NCBI GenBank assembly: GCA_902475005.1
Contig: CABRXV010000034.1
Span: 1-21,601, forward strand
Source of the DNA: CABRXV01 sp900754955
GTDB lineage: Bacteria > Actinomycetota > Coriobacteriia > Coriobacteriales > Eggerthellaceae
Reading direction: 5' to 3'
DNA length: 21,601 nucleotides
Position 1 is the stretch's first letter; each line of letters starts with the position of its first letter. The position numbers and the translations under genes were made by a program. Shown in pieces: positions 21,573 to 21,601 of this stretch. The notes beneath the pieces are model-generated. The model was not told the origin of the DNA. It made no database searches and saw only the letters and a list, made by a program, of their open reading frames with translations.

Positions 21573-21601
21573 AGTCTAGCGTGTTTGGCGCGGCGGCTCA
21601 A
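21573..21601 (-). promoter_or_regulatory. Promoter of the [FeFe] hydrogenase gene
   Basis: On the minus strand TTGAGC (21596-21601) and TAGACT (21573-21578) are separated by exactly 17 bases, giving a leader of roughly 55 bases before the ATG at 21511. It reaches the window edge. The remaining 21512-21572 holds only the ribosome binding site and GC-rich leader. Confidence 0.6.

Overview
The window looks like chromosome from a high-GC anaerobe, most likely an Eggerthellaceae-type member of the Coriobacteriia. That placement is an inference. It rests on base composition, on the mix of hydrogenase biology ([NiFe] maturation genes plus an [FeFe] hydrogenase), on Isf-type iron-sulfur flavoproteins, on a Tat-exported lipoprotein flavodoxin and on perfect parS sites. 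No rRNA, tRNA, CRISPR array, transposase or phage gene was seen. Most genes lie on the minus strand.

Left part (1-5366): a [NiFe]-hydrogenase maturation block read leftwards, hypF-hypC-hypD, with hypD cut by the window edge. The hypF reading frame is unusual. It is one continuous frame of 1218 residues that begins as a RecQ helicase, breaks off inside the RecQ zinc region and continues, through a ~100-residue linker, into the YrdC and Kae1-like domains of HypF. The HypF acylphosphatase and zinc-finger domains and the RecQ RQC/HRDC domains are absent. The linker DNA contains a 100-nt imperfect palindrome closed by a UUCG loop. Three perfect parS sequences (TGTTTCACGTGAAACA) lie within 3.3 kb: two inside the hypF part, and one upstream at the heart of a 38-bp perfect palindrome that also looks like an intrinsic terminator.

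Middle part (5367-10523): five co-directional minus-strand genes encode a carboxymuconolactone decarboxylase/cupin fusion, two aldo/keto reductases, an Isf-type flavoprotein and a Tat-lipoprotein flavodoxin. A divergent TetR regulator stands at their head. The intergenic region holds a good promoter for the flavodoxin gene with a GTTACA-N3-TGTAAC operator exactly in its spacer. I read this as a TetR-controlled redox or carbonyl-stress group that ends at the parS-bearing terminator.

Right part (10646-21601): a C-terminally short LarE, an alpha/beta hydrolase, a second Isf-type flavoprotein, a GTG-started protein I do not recognise, the YchF ATPase, a sodium-dependent NSS transporter, a fused FeoA-FeoB iron transporter with a probable TTG start, and a [FeFe] hydrogenase with several ferredoxin-type cysteine groups and its promoter at the window edge. 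FeoAB supplies iron, which the hydrogenase and flavoproteins need, but no shared operon is evident. Several intergenic regions carry short GC-rich direct or tandem repeats.
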